NCBI GenBank assembly: GCA_016793585.1
Contig: JAEUJR010000864.1
Coordinates: 1 to 17,434, forward strand
DNA from: Archangium sp.
GTDB taxonomy: Bacteria > Myxococcota > Myxococcia > Myxococcales > Myxococcaceae
DNA: 17,434 nucleotides
Direction: 5' to 3'
Shown: piece by piece, positions 1 through 7,371 of the stretch
How the letters are laid out: every line of letters starts with the position of its first letter
Position numbering within the stretch: position 1 is the stretch's first letter
Program-made: the position numbers and the translations under genes
The notes under the pieces: generated by a model
Told to the model about the DNA's origin: nothing
The model's database searches: none
What the model saw: only the letters and a program-made list of their open reading frames with translations

Positions 1-585
1 GCCCTTGGTGACGCCGGGCATGGTGAGGTTGCGGTTGGTGGCGGCCTTGGCGATGCCGAAGTCGATGAGCTTGAGCCCGCCGGTCGCCGAGAGCAGCAGG
101 TTGTGCGGAGACACGTCGCGGTGCACGAGCCCGACGGTGCCACCTTCGGTCTTCAGCGCGTGCACGGCCTCGAGGGCGCTCGCCGTCCAGATGCCGATGG
201 CGAAGAGGGCCTCGTCGGCGAAGCGCTCGTTGTTGTCGCGCAGCGTGCGGTTGATGGTCGCCAGGGTCTCGCCGGGCACCAGCTCCATGGCCATGTAGAG
301 CAGGCCGTCGTCGCTCTCACCGACGTCGTAGATCTGCGCGATGTTCGGGTGGCTCAGCGTGCAGGCGGTGCGGGCCTCGTCGAGGAACATCTCGCGAAAG
401 TCCTGCGACTCCGAGTACTCGGGCCGAATCACCTTCACGGCGACGGGGCGCGTGATGCCCTTGGTGAGCTCCTGCTCGGCTCGATAGACCTCGGCCATGC
501 CGCCCTGCGCGAGCAGGCGGCTGATGGTGTAGCGGCCGACTCTGGTGCCTGCTTCGAGTGCCACGGGAGCGCTGCGCCGTAGCAT
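1..585 (-). CDS. Serine/threonine protein kinase, N-terminal part (runs off the left edge)
   Basis: This encodes the first 195 residues of a eukaryotic-type Ser/Thr kinase, which transfers phosphate from ATP to target proteins. Visible motifs in order are the glycine loop (LAQGGMAEVY, about residues 25-34), the VAVK lysine K51, the helix-C glutamate E70, the catalytic loop HRDVSPHN (155-162) and DFG (175-177). The window ends in the activation segment, so the rest of the kinase domain and any sensor domain are not seen. The loop has Ser where most kinases have Lys, a variant known from many myxobacterial kinases, so activity is still likely. The ATG at 585 is taken as start; a GTG at 564 is possible, and neither has a strong Shine-Dalgarno sequence. 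It is divergent from the barrel gene at 667. Family is secure; substrate and pathway are unknown. Confidence 0.95.
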   Translation of the reverse strand, partial: MLRRSAPVALEAGTRVGRYTISRLLAQGGMAEVYRAEQELTKGITRPVAVKVIRPEYSESQDFREMFLDEARTACTLSHPNIAQIYDVGESDDGLLYMAMELVPGETLATINRTLRDNNERFADEALFAIGIWTASALEAVHALKTEGGTVGLVHRDVSPHNLLLSATGGLKLIDFGIAKAATNRNLTMPGVTKG

Positions 586-666
586 AGCCCCGCCGTGCAC
601 CTCAGGAGATCTGGCCCCGGCGCATCGAGGGCGATCGTCACCGCGTTGGCCGGCAACCCACCCGCC
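586..666. promoter_or_regulatory. Divergent intergenic region between the kinase and barrel genes
   Basis: These 81 bases separate two divergent genes, so they should hold both promoters. No convincing -35/-10 pair or operator could be picked out by eye. A plus-strand reading frame opens at GTG 595, but its residues before 667 do not look like a signal peptide, so this stretch is treated as untranslated. Confidence 0.4.
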
Positions 667-1164
667 ATGCGACTGATGACGATGATGCTGTGCCTCTGGG
701 CGGGGGCGGCGCTGGCCTGGGGCCCCGTGGTCGAGGGCGGCGTGATGGCGGTCGGGGTGCCGCTCGCGCAGAAGCAGCGCGCCTTCGGCGGCTCGACGGT
801 GAGTCTGGGCGTCGAGTTCGGAGACCGCTTCAACCACGAGCTCGCCGTCGAATACCTGCGCCTCGAAGGGCTCACCGATGGCCCGGCCGCAGCCCAGGCG
901 CTCGCAGGCCGGTACACCTTCACGGTCGACTTCCTCGGCAAGCAGGGCTTCACGCCGACGGTGGGCGTCGGGCTCTCGGTGGGCCGGTTCTTCGCGCAGA
1001 GCCCGGGTGACAACGTCAGCGGCTGGGCGCTCGCAGCGCGCGCGGTCGCGGGCGTTCGTTACACCTTCGACTTCGGGTTGAGCGTCAAGGCGCTGGTCGC
1101 CGCGAACTTCTACGGGCTGCACCTGAGCGTCGCGCCGACGGTTGGCATCGCCTGGCGGTTCTGA
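667..1164 (+). CDS. Small outer-membrane beta-barrel protein
   Basis: The 165-residue product starts with a clear signal peptide (MRLMTMMLCLWAGAALA, then WGPV). The rest is about eight alternating hydrophobic/polar strands, for example FTPTVGVGLSVGRFF and LSVAPTVGIAWRF. It ends in a C-terminal Phe, the usual Omp signal for the BAM machinery. This pattern fits an OmpA-like or OmpW-like eight-stranded barrel, but no specific family is recognised. The ATG at 667 is chosen because it places the signal peptide at the N-terminus; no good Shine-Dalgarno is visible. It converges on the beta-helix lipoprotein with 25 bases between stop codons and no clear terminator. Localisation is well supported; function is unknown. 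Confidence 0.8.
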   Translation: MRLMTMMLCLWAGAALAWGPVVEGGVMAVGVPLAQKQRAFGGSTVSLGVEFGDRFNHELAVEYLRLEGLTDGPAAAQALAGRYTFTVDFLGKQGFTPTVGVGLSVGRFFAQSPGDNVSGWALAARAVAGVRYTFDFGLSVKALVAANFYGLHLSVAPTVGIAWRF

Positions 1165-1189
1165 CGGCTCGCGCTCCTCACGCGCCGCC

Positions 1190-2590
1190 TCAGTTCACGC
1201 AGACGGGGCGCATGCCGCAGCCCGCAGGCGCCGTCGTCGACCACTTCGTGACGTTGCAGCTGCCCTGCATGGGAATCGGCGCGATGTCGGAGAACGAGTT
1301 GCTGGGCGAGAGGTCGGGGCCGGGCTCATCCGACGTCCACCCCGAGACGATGCCCGCGCCGATGAGGTGACGGAAGGTGCTGTTCTTCACGAAGGCCTCG
1401 CTGGGCCGCCAGTCGATGAGGAGCAGCCCACCGACGTTGGTGCCGGGGCCACAGCCAAAGCCGTTGGCGCCGGTCGCGCCGCCTGCGTACTCGATGGTGA
1501 CGTACTCGACGGCGTTGCCCGTCGGTGGCGCGTTCGACAGGTAGATGCCTTGCCAGTCTCCGGCCGCAGGCGTCGCCGCAGCCGACGTCAGCACGATGGG
1601 CGAGGTGGCCGTGCCCTTCGCGACGAGCCGAACGGGAGCGCCCGAGCCCTTGTCACCGAGCACGAGGCCCATGCTGCCCTGCCCCTCCTTCTCGAACTTC
1701 ATCGTCACGCCCGGCTCGATGGTGAGGGTGAGCGTCGACTTGCCGAGGTCGTACATGAGCAGCTCGCCGTTGAAGACGTACGGCAGCCCCCGGTTGGGGA
1801 ACGTCTCGTCGATGTCGAGGCGCGTGACCGAGCGAATGTAGATGGCGTCGCGCTTGTTGCCGGTGAGCACGCTGTCTTTCGGAATGGTGCCGACGCCGCC
1901 GGGCTGAATGTCGAGCGGGAAGCCGGTGAGGAAGCGCGGGTCGGGCTCTGTCTCGGCGCCGCTGCCGCTGATGAAGAGCTTCTCGGAGTCGTCGGTGAAG
2001 GCCGAGTAGCCACGCAGCGTGATGCCGTTGCTGCCGGAGTCACGCACGACGACGTACTTCGTGCGCAGCTTCTGCTGGAGCGGTTTTGCCTGGGTGCCGC
2101 GCGCCTCGATGACGGCGTTGGTGGAGTTCGCGTTGCGGCTGCCTCCGCTCGAGAGGGCCGTGTACGAGAGGTCGAGCGCGCCGGTCTCCTGCACGAACAG
2201 GCTCACCCAGCGCTCGCCGGCGTTCTCGGCGCGGACGACGACGGGCAGCAGCTTCACGCCGTCGAACGTACCGACAGCCGTGAGCTTGCCCGGCTTGCCC
2301 GTGGCGCCGCTGTTGCCCACCGAGACGATGGCGTCTTTCTTGAGCACGACGACGGCGCAGGCCTCGACGGTGACGTTCGCTTCGATGCGCAGCGTGCTGA
2401 CGACGTGCGGGCTGGCGGCCGCCGTCCACGTCTCGTCGGCGGTGACGTTGGCGGTGTGCTGGGTGCCAGCGCCCATGACGGCCGGGCAGTCACCGCGCGC
2501 GACGACCTCATCGGGGGTGATGGCGCGCATCGTCATCGCACTGGAGCAGGCGAGGAGGGGCAGCGTGAGCGTGATGAACAGCGGGCGCAT
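1190..2590 (-). CDS. Right-handed beta-helix repeat lipoprotein
   Basis: The 466-residue product begins with a lipoprotein signal peptide whose lipobox LLAC places the lipidated Cys at residue 15, followed by Ser-Ser, which suggests outer-membrane sorting. The body is rich in short beta strands. It includes the pattern of parallel beta-helix proteins: GTATSPIVLTSAAATPAAGDW, then QGIYLSNAP, then VEYVTIEYAGG. No catalytic residues of a polysaccharide lyase could be assigned, so it may be a binding or structural surface protein. The C-terminal part has Cys residues (GCGMRPVCVN at the end) that could form disulfides. The ATG at 2590 is preferred over an upstream start at 2608 because AAGGAG lies five bases before it and the signal peptide begins there. 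It stands alone, about 100 bases downstream of the TIGR02996 gene. Confidence 0.8.
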   Translation of the reverse strand: MRPLFITLTLPLLACSSAMTMRAITPDEVVARGDCPAVMGAGTQHTANVTADETWTAAASPHVVSTLRIEANVTVEACAVVVLKKDAIVSVGNSGATGKPGKLTAVGTFDGVKLLPVVVRAENAGERWVSLFVQETGALDLSYTALSSGGSRNANSTNAVIEARGTQAKPLQQKLRTKYVVVRDSGSNGITLRGYSAFTDDSEKLFISGSGAETEPDPRFLTGFPLDIQPGGVGTIPKDSVLTGNKRDAIYIRSVTRLDIDETFPNRGLPYVFNGELLMYDLGKSTLTLTIEPGVTMKFEKEGQGSMGLVLGDKGSGAPVRLVAKGTATSPIVLTSAAATPAAGDWQGIYLSNAPPTGNAVEYVTIEYAGGATGANGFGCGPGTNVGGLLLIDWRPSEAFVKNSTFRHLIGAGIVSGWTSDEPGPDLSPSNSFSDIAPIPMQGSCNVTKWSTTAPAGCGMRPVCVN

Positions 2591-2595
2591 GAGAA

Positions 2596-2601
2596 CTCCT
2601 T
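2596..2601 (-). promoter_or_regulatory. Ribosome binding site of the beta-helix lipoprotein
   Basis: The minus strand reads AAGGAG, five bases before the ATG at 2590. This decides between that ATG and the in-frame codon at 2608, which would add six residues before the signal peptide. Confidence 0.75.
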
Positions 2602-2691
2602 GGAGCATGAAGACGCACGAGCCACGTTCCGCGGGACTCGAAGGCCTCGTCTTAGGCCGTCACAGCCGCGACGACCACGCGTACCGTGTCG

Positions 2692-3900
2692 TCAGGGCCT
2701 GCGCTGCCGAGCCGCCTGCGCGAGCAACCATGGATTCGATGGGAGCACCTCGAGCCGGGCACCCCACGCGTCACGAAGCCACGCCGTCTCTTCGTCGGTC
2801 GGCAGCGGGTTGGGCCCATGCAGCACAGTCACGTGCAGCGGGGCCAGCACCAGGCGCTCGATGCCGGGAACGCTCGCGAGGCCCTGGAGCCCGAGCTGCG
2901 GCTCACCGGGTTTGTCGAGCTGCAGCGCAGAGAAGCAGCAGCACAACCGCCACCCGGCGGGCGCGCGCTCGAGCCAGAGGTGACTGCTCAGGTTCACGCG
3001 CTCGAGGGTCGACCGGGTCCACACCGGCAGGCAGCGCTCGACGAGGTGACGCCAGCGCGTCGACGACACCGTCAGCACCCGAACCCGGCCGAGCACCTTC
3101 GACGCCGCCTCGAGCGCCTCGGGTGGAGGGTTGCCGAGGTCGAGCGTGTCGATGGAGAGGCCCTCGACGCTGCCCGGTGGAGGCGCGGCCGAGAGCCCGA
3201 GGAACTGCAGCTTCGGGTGCCGCTCGAGCAGCCCTGCGGGCCACGACTGGTACGCGTTGCCCTTCACCGACAGCTGCCTCAGCGGCGGCAGGCTCTCGAG
3301 CCACTCGAAGCTCCAACTCTGCTGGTAGTACGTGAGGAAGAGCGACTCGAGCTTCGGGAAGTGGGTGAACGCGTCGGCTTCGAGCGCGCCGCCCGAGAGC
3401 ATGAGCGACAACGCCGTCAGCGCAGGCCATTGCGGCGCGAACACCGCCGACGAGAACCGCTCGTCGTGGGTGAACGAGAGCGAGACGTCGCTCCACCACG
3501 GGCGCGGCGCGTCACCCAGCTTCTCGCGGTTCTCGCGGTTGAGGTTCTCGACGCGGCGAACGCGCGACATCACCGGGTCGCCGACGAGCGCCAACAGCTG
3601 CTTCGCCGACACGCCGTTGGGCAGCGCCATGGTCTCGACGGTCGCCCACGCCGGTGAGCCGATGATGGTCCTGGCGCTGCGAGCCGAGACCCTGACGATG
3701 GAGGGGAAGCCGCGATGCACGAAGACGTCGCCACCCGACGAGAGCGGCAGGTTCCACGCAGCGACGCGCTGATGGTCGCGATACAGCGCCTGCTCGCGCG
3801 CGAGGGTCTCGAGTGAGCCCTGCCCCGCCGCCCGCCTCACCTGCAGCGAGATGAACTCGCCTCGTTCGTCACCGCGCTCGCTCAGGGCGTCGGCGAACAC
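2692..3900 (-). CDS. TIGR02996 domain protein, C-terminal segment with leucine-rich repeats (frameshifted gene)
   Basis: This frame carries most of a myxobacterial TIGR02996 repeat-companion domain (FADALSERGDERGEFISLQ). A leucine-rich-repeat-like region follows, with recurring units such as FPKLESLFLTYY, LPPLRQLSVKGN and HPKLQFLGLSA. The first in-frame start codon is GTG 3900, which lies inside the domain. The homologous part, SDDGLLAAIYANPDDDGPRLV, is encoded in the same frame up to about 3962, but no ATG, GTG or TTG precedes it before a stop at 4075-4077. The gene therefore appears to be the second half of a protein whose first half is in the frame starting at 4591. Rejoined, the product would be about 630 residues. 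It has no signal peptide, so it is probably cytoplasmic. Function is unknown; such proteins are expanded in Myxococcales. A GTG-started short protein is possible but would lack the start of its domain. Confidence 0.75.
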   Translation of the reverse strand: MFADALSERGDERGEFISLQVRRAAGQGSLETLAREQALYRDHQRVAAWNLPLSSGGDVFVHRGFPSIVRVSARSARTIIGSPAWATVETMALPNGVSAKQLLALVGDPVMSRVRRVENLNRENREKLGDAPRPWWSDVSLSFTHDERFSSAVFAPQWPALTALSLMLSGGALEADAFTHFPKLESLFLTYYQQSWSFEWLESLPPLRQLSVKGNAYQSWPAGLLERHPKLQFLGLSAAPPPGSVEGLSIDTLDLGNPPPEALEAASKVLGRVRVLTVSSTRWRHLVERCLPVWTRSTLERVNLSSHLWLERAPAGWRLCCCFSALQLDKPGEPQLGLQGLASVPGIERLVLAPLHVTVLHGPNPLPTDEETAWLRDAWGARLEVLPSNPWLLAQAARQRRP

Positions 3901-4591
3901 GAGCCGCGGCCCGTCGTCGTCGGGGTTCGCGTAGATGGCAGCGAGCAGACCGTCGTCGCTCTGCTTCGCGCTTGACGTCGCTGGCCTTCGAGTCGGTCGC
4001 GCGCTTCTCGACGTCGTAGCCCTGCTCGAGCACGTCGAGCCGCTGCGCGTCGGTGAGCGGGAGCTGCGGCTCCTTCAGCAGCGTCATCGCCTCAGCGGCC
4101 TTCGCACAGTGAGCGGCCACCACCTCACCCATGGTGGAGTTGACGATGGCCTTGTAGCGGCCCGACAGGCTCACGAGCCCCTCACGCGCGCGCACGTCGC
4201 CCGACGTCTTCAGCGCCTCGATGCACGCCTTGAAGAACGGCAGGGTCGTCGTCGCGCTGCGGCCAGGCTTCTCGAGCAGGCCCAGAACGCCCGTGACGAC
4301 GCGTGGGTCTTTCCACCGCGCGAGCAACTTCACGCGCTCGGCGGCAGGGCCCGACTTCACCGAGGGCACGATGGCGGCGAAGAGGCGCGGCAGGTCGAGC
4401 AGGTCGCGCTTCTCTTCGAGCGAGAGCCACGCCTGGGTGTCAGCCGCTTTGCCGCCCGCGCCGACGTGGGCCCGCGGCTGACTCGCCTCGAGCCGCGCCG
4501 ACGCCCATTGCGCCAGCCGCGCCCAGCGTGGGTGCTTCGTCTGCTCGTGTCGCTGAACGGCTTCGCGAAGAACCTTCAGGTCGTCGGCCAT
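3869..4591 (-). CDS. N-terminal helical segment of the same TIGR02996 protein (frameshifted)
   Basis: From the ATG at 4591 this frame encodes about 210 residues of an Ala/Leu-rich, mainly helical domain with HEAT-like character, for example LLARWKDPRVVTGVLGLLEKP. After KREAE (near 3964) the frame turns into an Arg-rich tail (RRRSARCHLREPRRRR), typical of an out-of-frame reading. One base later the other frame continues with the conserved TIGR02996 start. From general memory of myxobacterial proteins, an N-terminal helical domain followed by TIGR02996 is a common single-gene architecture. The true C-terminus of this part is therefore probably near 3961 and the residues after it are not native. 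It is divergent from the DUF309 gene with 39 bases between starts; no Shine-Dalgarno is evident. Confidence 0.7.
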   Translation of the reverse strand: MADDLKVLREAVQRHEQTKHPRWARLAQWASARLEASQPRAHVGAGGKAADTQAWLSLEEKRDLLDLPRLFAAIVPSVKSGPAAERVKLLARWKDPRVVTGVLGLLEKPGRSATTTLPFFKACIEALKTSGDVRAREGLVSLSGRYKAIVNSTMGEVVAAHCAKAAEAMTLLKEPQLPLTDAQRLDVLEQGYDVEKRATDSKASDVKREAERRRSARCHLREPRRRRAAARVRRRPERAR

Positions 4592-4630
4592 GAGGGCGGC
4601 CAGCCTAACGCTGCGCTACGTTTCTTCGTG
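4592..4630. promoter_or_regulatory. Divergent 39-base gap between the TIGR02996 and DUF309 genes
   Basis: The two starts are so close that their promoters must overlap each other or lie partly inside the coding regions. No -10/-35 pair or operator was recognised by eye. Confidence 0.3.
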
Positions 4631-4990
4631 ATGACTCCAGAGACGGCGCAGGCGCTGAAGGTCGGCCGCGAGCACTTCAACGCGCAGCGGTTCTTCGAAG
4701 CGCACGAGGTGTGGGAGACGGCGTGGCGACGCGAGGCCGGGCTCGACCGCACGCTCTTGCAGGCGCTCATCATGGTGGCGGCCGGCTGCGTGAAGGCGAC
4801 GCGCGCAGAGCCACGCGGCACCATGAAGCTGCTCGCGTCGGGTGCCGAGCTGCTGCCGGCCTTTCACGACGAAGCGGGGCTGAACCTCGAAGGGTTCGCA
4901 GCGTCGGTGCGGCAGGCCGTGACGGTGGCAGAGCGATGGAACGGCGGCGGCGCTGCGCTGGTGCCGACGTTCACGCTCGACGCCTCGTGA
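4631..4990 (+). CDS. DUF309 family protein
   Basis: The 119-residue product carries the signature of the DUF309 family near its start: GREHFNAQRFFEAHEVWETAW, with H25, E26, W28 and E29. The rest is helical, in keeping with the family's small all-helical fold. Length is normal for the family. The biochemical role of DUF309 proteins is not established, and it has no signal peptide, so it is likely cytoplasmic. ATG 4631 is chosen; GTG 4628 directly before it is also possible. Its last 20 bases overlap the 3' end of the convergent MYXO-CTERM gene. Neighbours give no functional hint. Confidence 0.88.
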   Translation: MTPETAQALKVGREHFNAQRFFEAHEVWETAWRREAGLDRTLLQALIMVAAGCVKATRAEPRGTMKLLASGAELLPAFHDEAGLNLEGFAASVRQAVTVAERWNGGGAALVPTFTLDAS

Positions 4991-6332
4991 GCAGCAGCAG
5001 CACCGCGAACACGGCGAGCGCTCCACCCTCGGCGGCGCACCCACAGCCCACGGCGTAGTCGGTCGCGCCCAAAGAGACTCCGGCGTCACCGGGCGCTCCT
5101 GCATCGAGCGGCGTTCCCGCATCGGAACCGGCGTCGGCAGCTCCGGCGTCTGTCGTCAGCCCTGCATCGGCCTGGGCACCTGCGTCATCCAGCGCGCCTG
5201 CGTCGAGCGCTCCGCCCGCGTCGGCCAGGCCGGCATCGGCGACCCCTGCATCGGCGACCCCTGCATCTGTGAGCGTGCCCGCGTCGACGATGCCCGCGTC
5301 GACGACGCCAGCATCTGGCCGCACCACCGTCACCTGTGGCGCCGCGCCAACCAGGTCGTCCGACAGGAGCCTGATGGAGAGGCCGTTGAGCACGTCAGCG
5401 CGCAGGAACACGGTCTGGCTCGAGGTGCCGGGCGAGAACTGAAGCGCGCCTGGCAGCTGCAGGAGACACCGGGCATCACTGAAGACGGCGCCACCGTCGA
5501 CGTCCACCGAGACCCTCGCCTGCGTCGCCACGGGCGCCGGCCCGGCCGTGAAGGACGAGAGCGTTCGAATGGTGACTGGCTCGCAGGCCCGATGGGTGAA
5601 GACGGTCGGCGTGAGGTCGACGCGGCTGGCCATGGGCGTCGAAGAGGCCGCGAAGTCGTCGTAGTCCATCACGCCGGTCCACTCCGACTCGCCGTAGACG
5701 GGGCCCACGAGAATGTTCGCGAACTGCGTGCCGGTGTGGTCGTACTGCTGCCGCGCGCGCTCGCTGCCGTCGACCGCGTAGCTGCAGGTGGCGGCGACGG
5801 TGCCCACGTTCACCAGCGCGAGCTCGATGAGGTGAAAGCTGCCGTCTGGCACCACCGTCGTCGGCGACGCAGGGCTGAAGAACATGCTGTTGCGGTCGAA
5901 GCAGACGAGGCGCACCTCGTTGGTCGCCGGGTTCCACTTCGTCTCGGCGAGCGTGCCGACGGTGGTGTTGCCCTGCGTCATCAAGAAGCTGAGCGCGCCG
6001 GGAACGCCGTTCGACGCGCTGACGCGCCACCACACGCGCGTGTACTGATTGCCACTGCCCCTGATGTTGCGGCCGAGCACCACCTGCGAGTCGACGCCCG
6101 CGTCGCCGTGGTTGTCGATGGCGCGCAGGCCGAGCACACCGCGCTTCACCGCCGAGCCTTCCGTCACCATCTGCTGGTTCGGGTACTGCAGGCCGATGAA
6201 GTCCCACACGCCGGGCGGTGCGTCGGTTCGAAAGAGCCGGCCCTCGAAGCCGTCGGTGAAGGTGGCCTGCGCCCAGGCAACGTCAGCAGGGAGCAGCGCT
6301 GCGAGCAGCAGCAGGCACCGGGTCGAGGGCAC
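4971..6332 (-). CDS. Secreted lectin-fold protein with DAG-repeat linker and MYXO-CTERM tail
   Basis: The 453-residue product has a signal peptide (LLLLAALLPADVAWA). It is followed by a domain resembling a concanavalin A-like/LamG jelly roll (about residues 25-235; VWWRVSAS, FHLIELALV, and the closing VMDYDDFAAS). Next comes a Cys-containing beta-rich domain (about 240-335) and fifteen Asp-Ala-Gly repeats (338-418). The C-terminus is a MYXO-CTERM sorting signal: GCGC at 429-432, a hydrophobic helix (437-448) and RRRA. In this class the Cys is thought to be processed and lipidated after type II secretion, which leaves the protein on the cell surface. The start is GTG 6332, the first possible codon after an in-frame stop. 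It lies 18 bases after the CpxP-like gene and is probably the last gene of the sigma-factor operon. A carbohydrate-binding role is inferred from the fold only. Confidence 0.85.
   Translation of the reverse strand: MPSTRCLLLLAALLPADVAWAQATFTDGFEGRLFRTDAPPGVWDFIGLQYPNQQMVTEGSAVKRGVLGLRAIDNHGDAGVDSQVVLGRNIRGSGNQYTRVWWRVSASNGVPGALSFLMTQGNTTVGTLAETKWNPATNEVRLVCFDRNSMFFSPASPTTVVPDGSFHLIELALVNVGTVAATCSYAVDGSERARQQYDHTGTQFANILVGPVYGESEWTGVMDYDDFAASSTPMASRVDLTPTVFTHRACEPVTIRTLSSFTAGPAPVATQARVSVDVDGGAVFSDARCLLQLPGALQFSPGTSSQTVFLRADVLNGLSIRLLSDDLVGAAPQVTVVRPDAGVVDAGIVDAGTLTDAGVADAGVADAGLADAGGALDAGALDDAGAQADAGLTTDAGAADAGSDAGTPLDAGAPGDAGVSLGATDYAVGCGCAAEGGALAVFAVLLLLTRRRA
5079..5321 (-). repeat. DAG-repeat coding region with a perfect 15-base tandem duplication
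   Basis: This stretch encodes fifteen Asp-Ala-Gly units spaced four to six residues apart (residues 338-418 of the MYXO-CTERM protein). Within it a 15-base unit encoding VADAG occurs twice without change at 5233-5247 and 5248-5262. Such linkers are low-complexity spacers that hold a domain away from the outer membrane, and tandem units of this kind can expand or contract. Confidence 0.85.
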
Positions 6333-6350
6333 ACCGCTTCATACGCTGGC

Positions 6351-6890
6351 TCAGGGCGTCTGCGGAGGCGGCGGAGGCCCCATGCGGCCACCACCGGGCC
6401 CCGGCATCTCGGCCTGCAGCTTCTCCCAGGCCTCGGGGCCGATGAGCTTGCGCACCTTGAGCATCAACCCGACGCGGTTCTTCCGCACGGCGAGCTCGGC
6501 CTTCGAGATGAGCTCGAGCTTCTGCATCACCTTCGACTCGTCGGGCTTCGGTTCGCCGAGCACCCGCTCGAGCTCGAGCTGCGCGCGTTTGTGGTCGGCC
6601 TCGAGGGTGATGAGCGCCTCGTTCGCGTCGAGTGAGGCTTCACGCACCTGCTTCGTCACCTCGGGGCTGAGGCCGAGCTTCGCGGCGACGGGCGGGGGAA
6701 TGCCCATGGGGCCGTGCATGCCGGGGCCTCCGAAGCCGGGGCCGCCAGGGCCGCCCATGCCGTGATGACCACCCATGCCAGGCGGTGGCGGTGGCGGGCC
6801 TCCAGGTCCACCGGGGCCGGGGCCAGGCCCGGGCTGGGCAAACGCGAGCGACGCAGCGAGCAACGAAGCGGCAGGAAGGAAACGGTTCAT
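6351..6890 (-). CDS. CpxP/Spy-like periplasmic protein with His/Met/Gly/Pro-rich N-terminus
   Basis: The 179-residue product has a signal peptide (residues 1-18, ending AFA). A low-complexity Gly/Pro segment follows (20-67) with H42, H43, M45, M58, H59 and M62. A charged helical domain (70-165) starts with KLGLSPEVTKQVRE and matches the CpxP/Spy/ZraP pattern of periplasmic chaperones and heavy-metal sensors. It ends in a Pro-rich tail. The ATG at 6890 follows the anti-sigma stop codon by one base and has GGAG seven bases upstream. The position after a sigma/anti-sigma pair fits the common ECF / zf-HC2 / CpxP-like arrangement, so it could sense or buffer metal or misfolded protein in the periplasm. 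Metal binding is inferred from composition. An upstream start at 7043 is rejected because it reads through the anti-sigma gene in another frame. Confidence 0.82.
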   Translation of the reverse strand: MNRFLPAASLLAASLAFAQPGPGPGPGGPGGPPPPPPGMGGHHGMGGPGGPGFGGPGMHGPMGIPPPVAAKLGLSPEVTKQVREASLDANEALITLEADHKRAQLELERVLGEPKPDESKVMQKLELISKAELAVRKNRVGLMLKVRKLIGPEAWEKLQAEMPGPGGGRMGPPPPPQTP

Positions 6891-6891
6891 G

Positions 6892-7371
6892 TCAGTTCTC
6901 CAGGGTGGGGGTGGACGACGGCGCGAGCCACTGTGGCAACGCTCCGAAGGCGGCGTAGGTGGCGTCACTGGTGGTGACGTCACGGTGAAGGTCGTGTTCG
7001 AGCTGCTGCGACAACGAGACGAAGGCGCTCCACTCGCGGTCATGGTCGGCTGGCGCCGAGGCGACGAGCTCGGTCTCGACCCGCAGCGCAGGCGTGGGCG
7101 CGGCGATGACGGGCTCGTTCACGGCTGGCGCCGGCCGGAGCACCACGAAGCCGGAGACCCCGACGACCGCGAGCAGCACGGTGAGGCCACGGAACAGCAC
7201 CACGCGGCGACGCAGGCGGGTGCGCAGGCGGGGCTCGAGGTGTCGGGCTGCTTTCGCGGCGAGGTGGTCGCTGGCGAAGCCGTCACAGCTGGCGCAGGTC
7301 TTCAGGTGCGCCGCGGTCTCCAGCGTCGGCTCGTCGGCGCTCACGGCGTGCTGCACGTCGTCACAGGTCAT
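6892..7371 (-). CDS. Zinc-finger (ZAS) transmembrane anti-sigma factor
   Basis: The 159-residue product has a zf-HC2/ZAS-type motif H22-x3-C26-x2-C29 (AHLKTCASC) with C3 as a possible further ligand. A basic stretch is followed by one transmembrane helix (about 57-78) and a periplasmic tail of about 80 residues. It would hold the ECF sigma factor of the preceding gene at the membrane and release it on an envelope signal. Its ATG at 7371 overlaps the sigma stop codon (TGATG), which implies translational coupling. AAGGAG lies eight bases before this ATG; a GTG at 7374 is an alternative. It is followed one base later by the CpxP-like gene. The cognate pairing is inferred from gene order. Confidence 0.88.
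   Translation of the reverse strand: MTCDDVQHAVSADEPTLETAAHLKTCASCDGFASDHLAAKAARHLEPRLRTRLRRRVVLFRGLTVLLAVVGVSGFVVLRPAPAVNEPVIAAPTPALRVETELVASAPADHDREWSAFVSLSQQLEHDLHRDVTTSDATYAAFGALPQWLAPSSTPTLEN

Noticed and set aside
460..485. Loss-of-function kinase call from the HRDVSPHN loop
   Set aside because: The Lys-to-Ser change is a common variant in myxobacterial kinases, and the catalytic Asp, Asn, VAVK Lys and DFG are all present. The loop itself lies at about 100-123.
435..1013. Minus-strand open frame across the kinase start and barrel gene
   Set aside because: The kinase is encoded in another frame with clear motifs, and the barrel gene on the plus strand has a signal peptide.
1142..2983. 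Plus-strand open frame of 613 codons
   Set aside because: It is antisense to the beta-helix lipoprotein, has low-complexity Arg/Ala composition and spans an intergenic gap.
3940..4000. Programmed ribosomal frameshifting in the TIGR02996 gene
   Set aside because: No slippery heptamer, strong downstream structure or internal Shine-Dalgarno was recognised. A mutation or sequence error explains the data more simply.
5079..5321. CRISPR-like or intergenic tandem array
   Set aside because: The repeats are in frame within a protein linker, vary in unit length and have no spacers.
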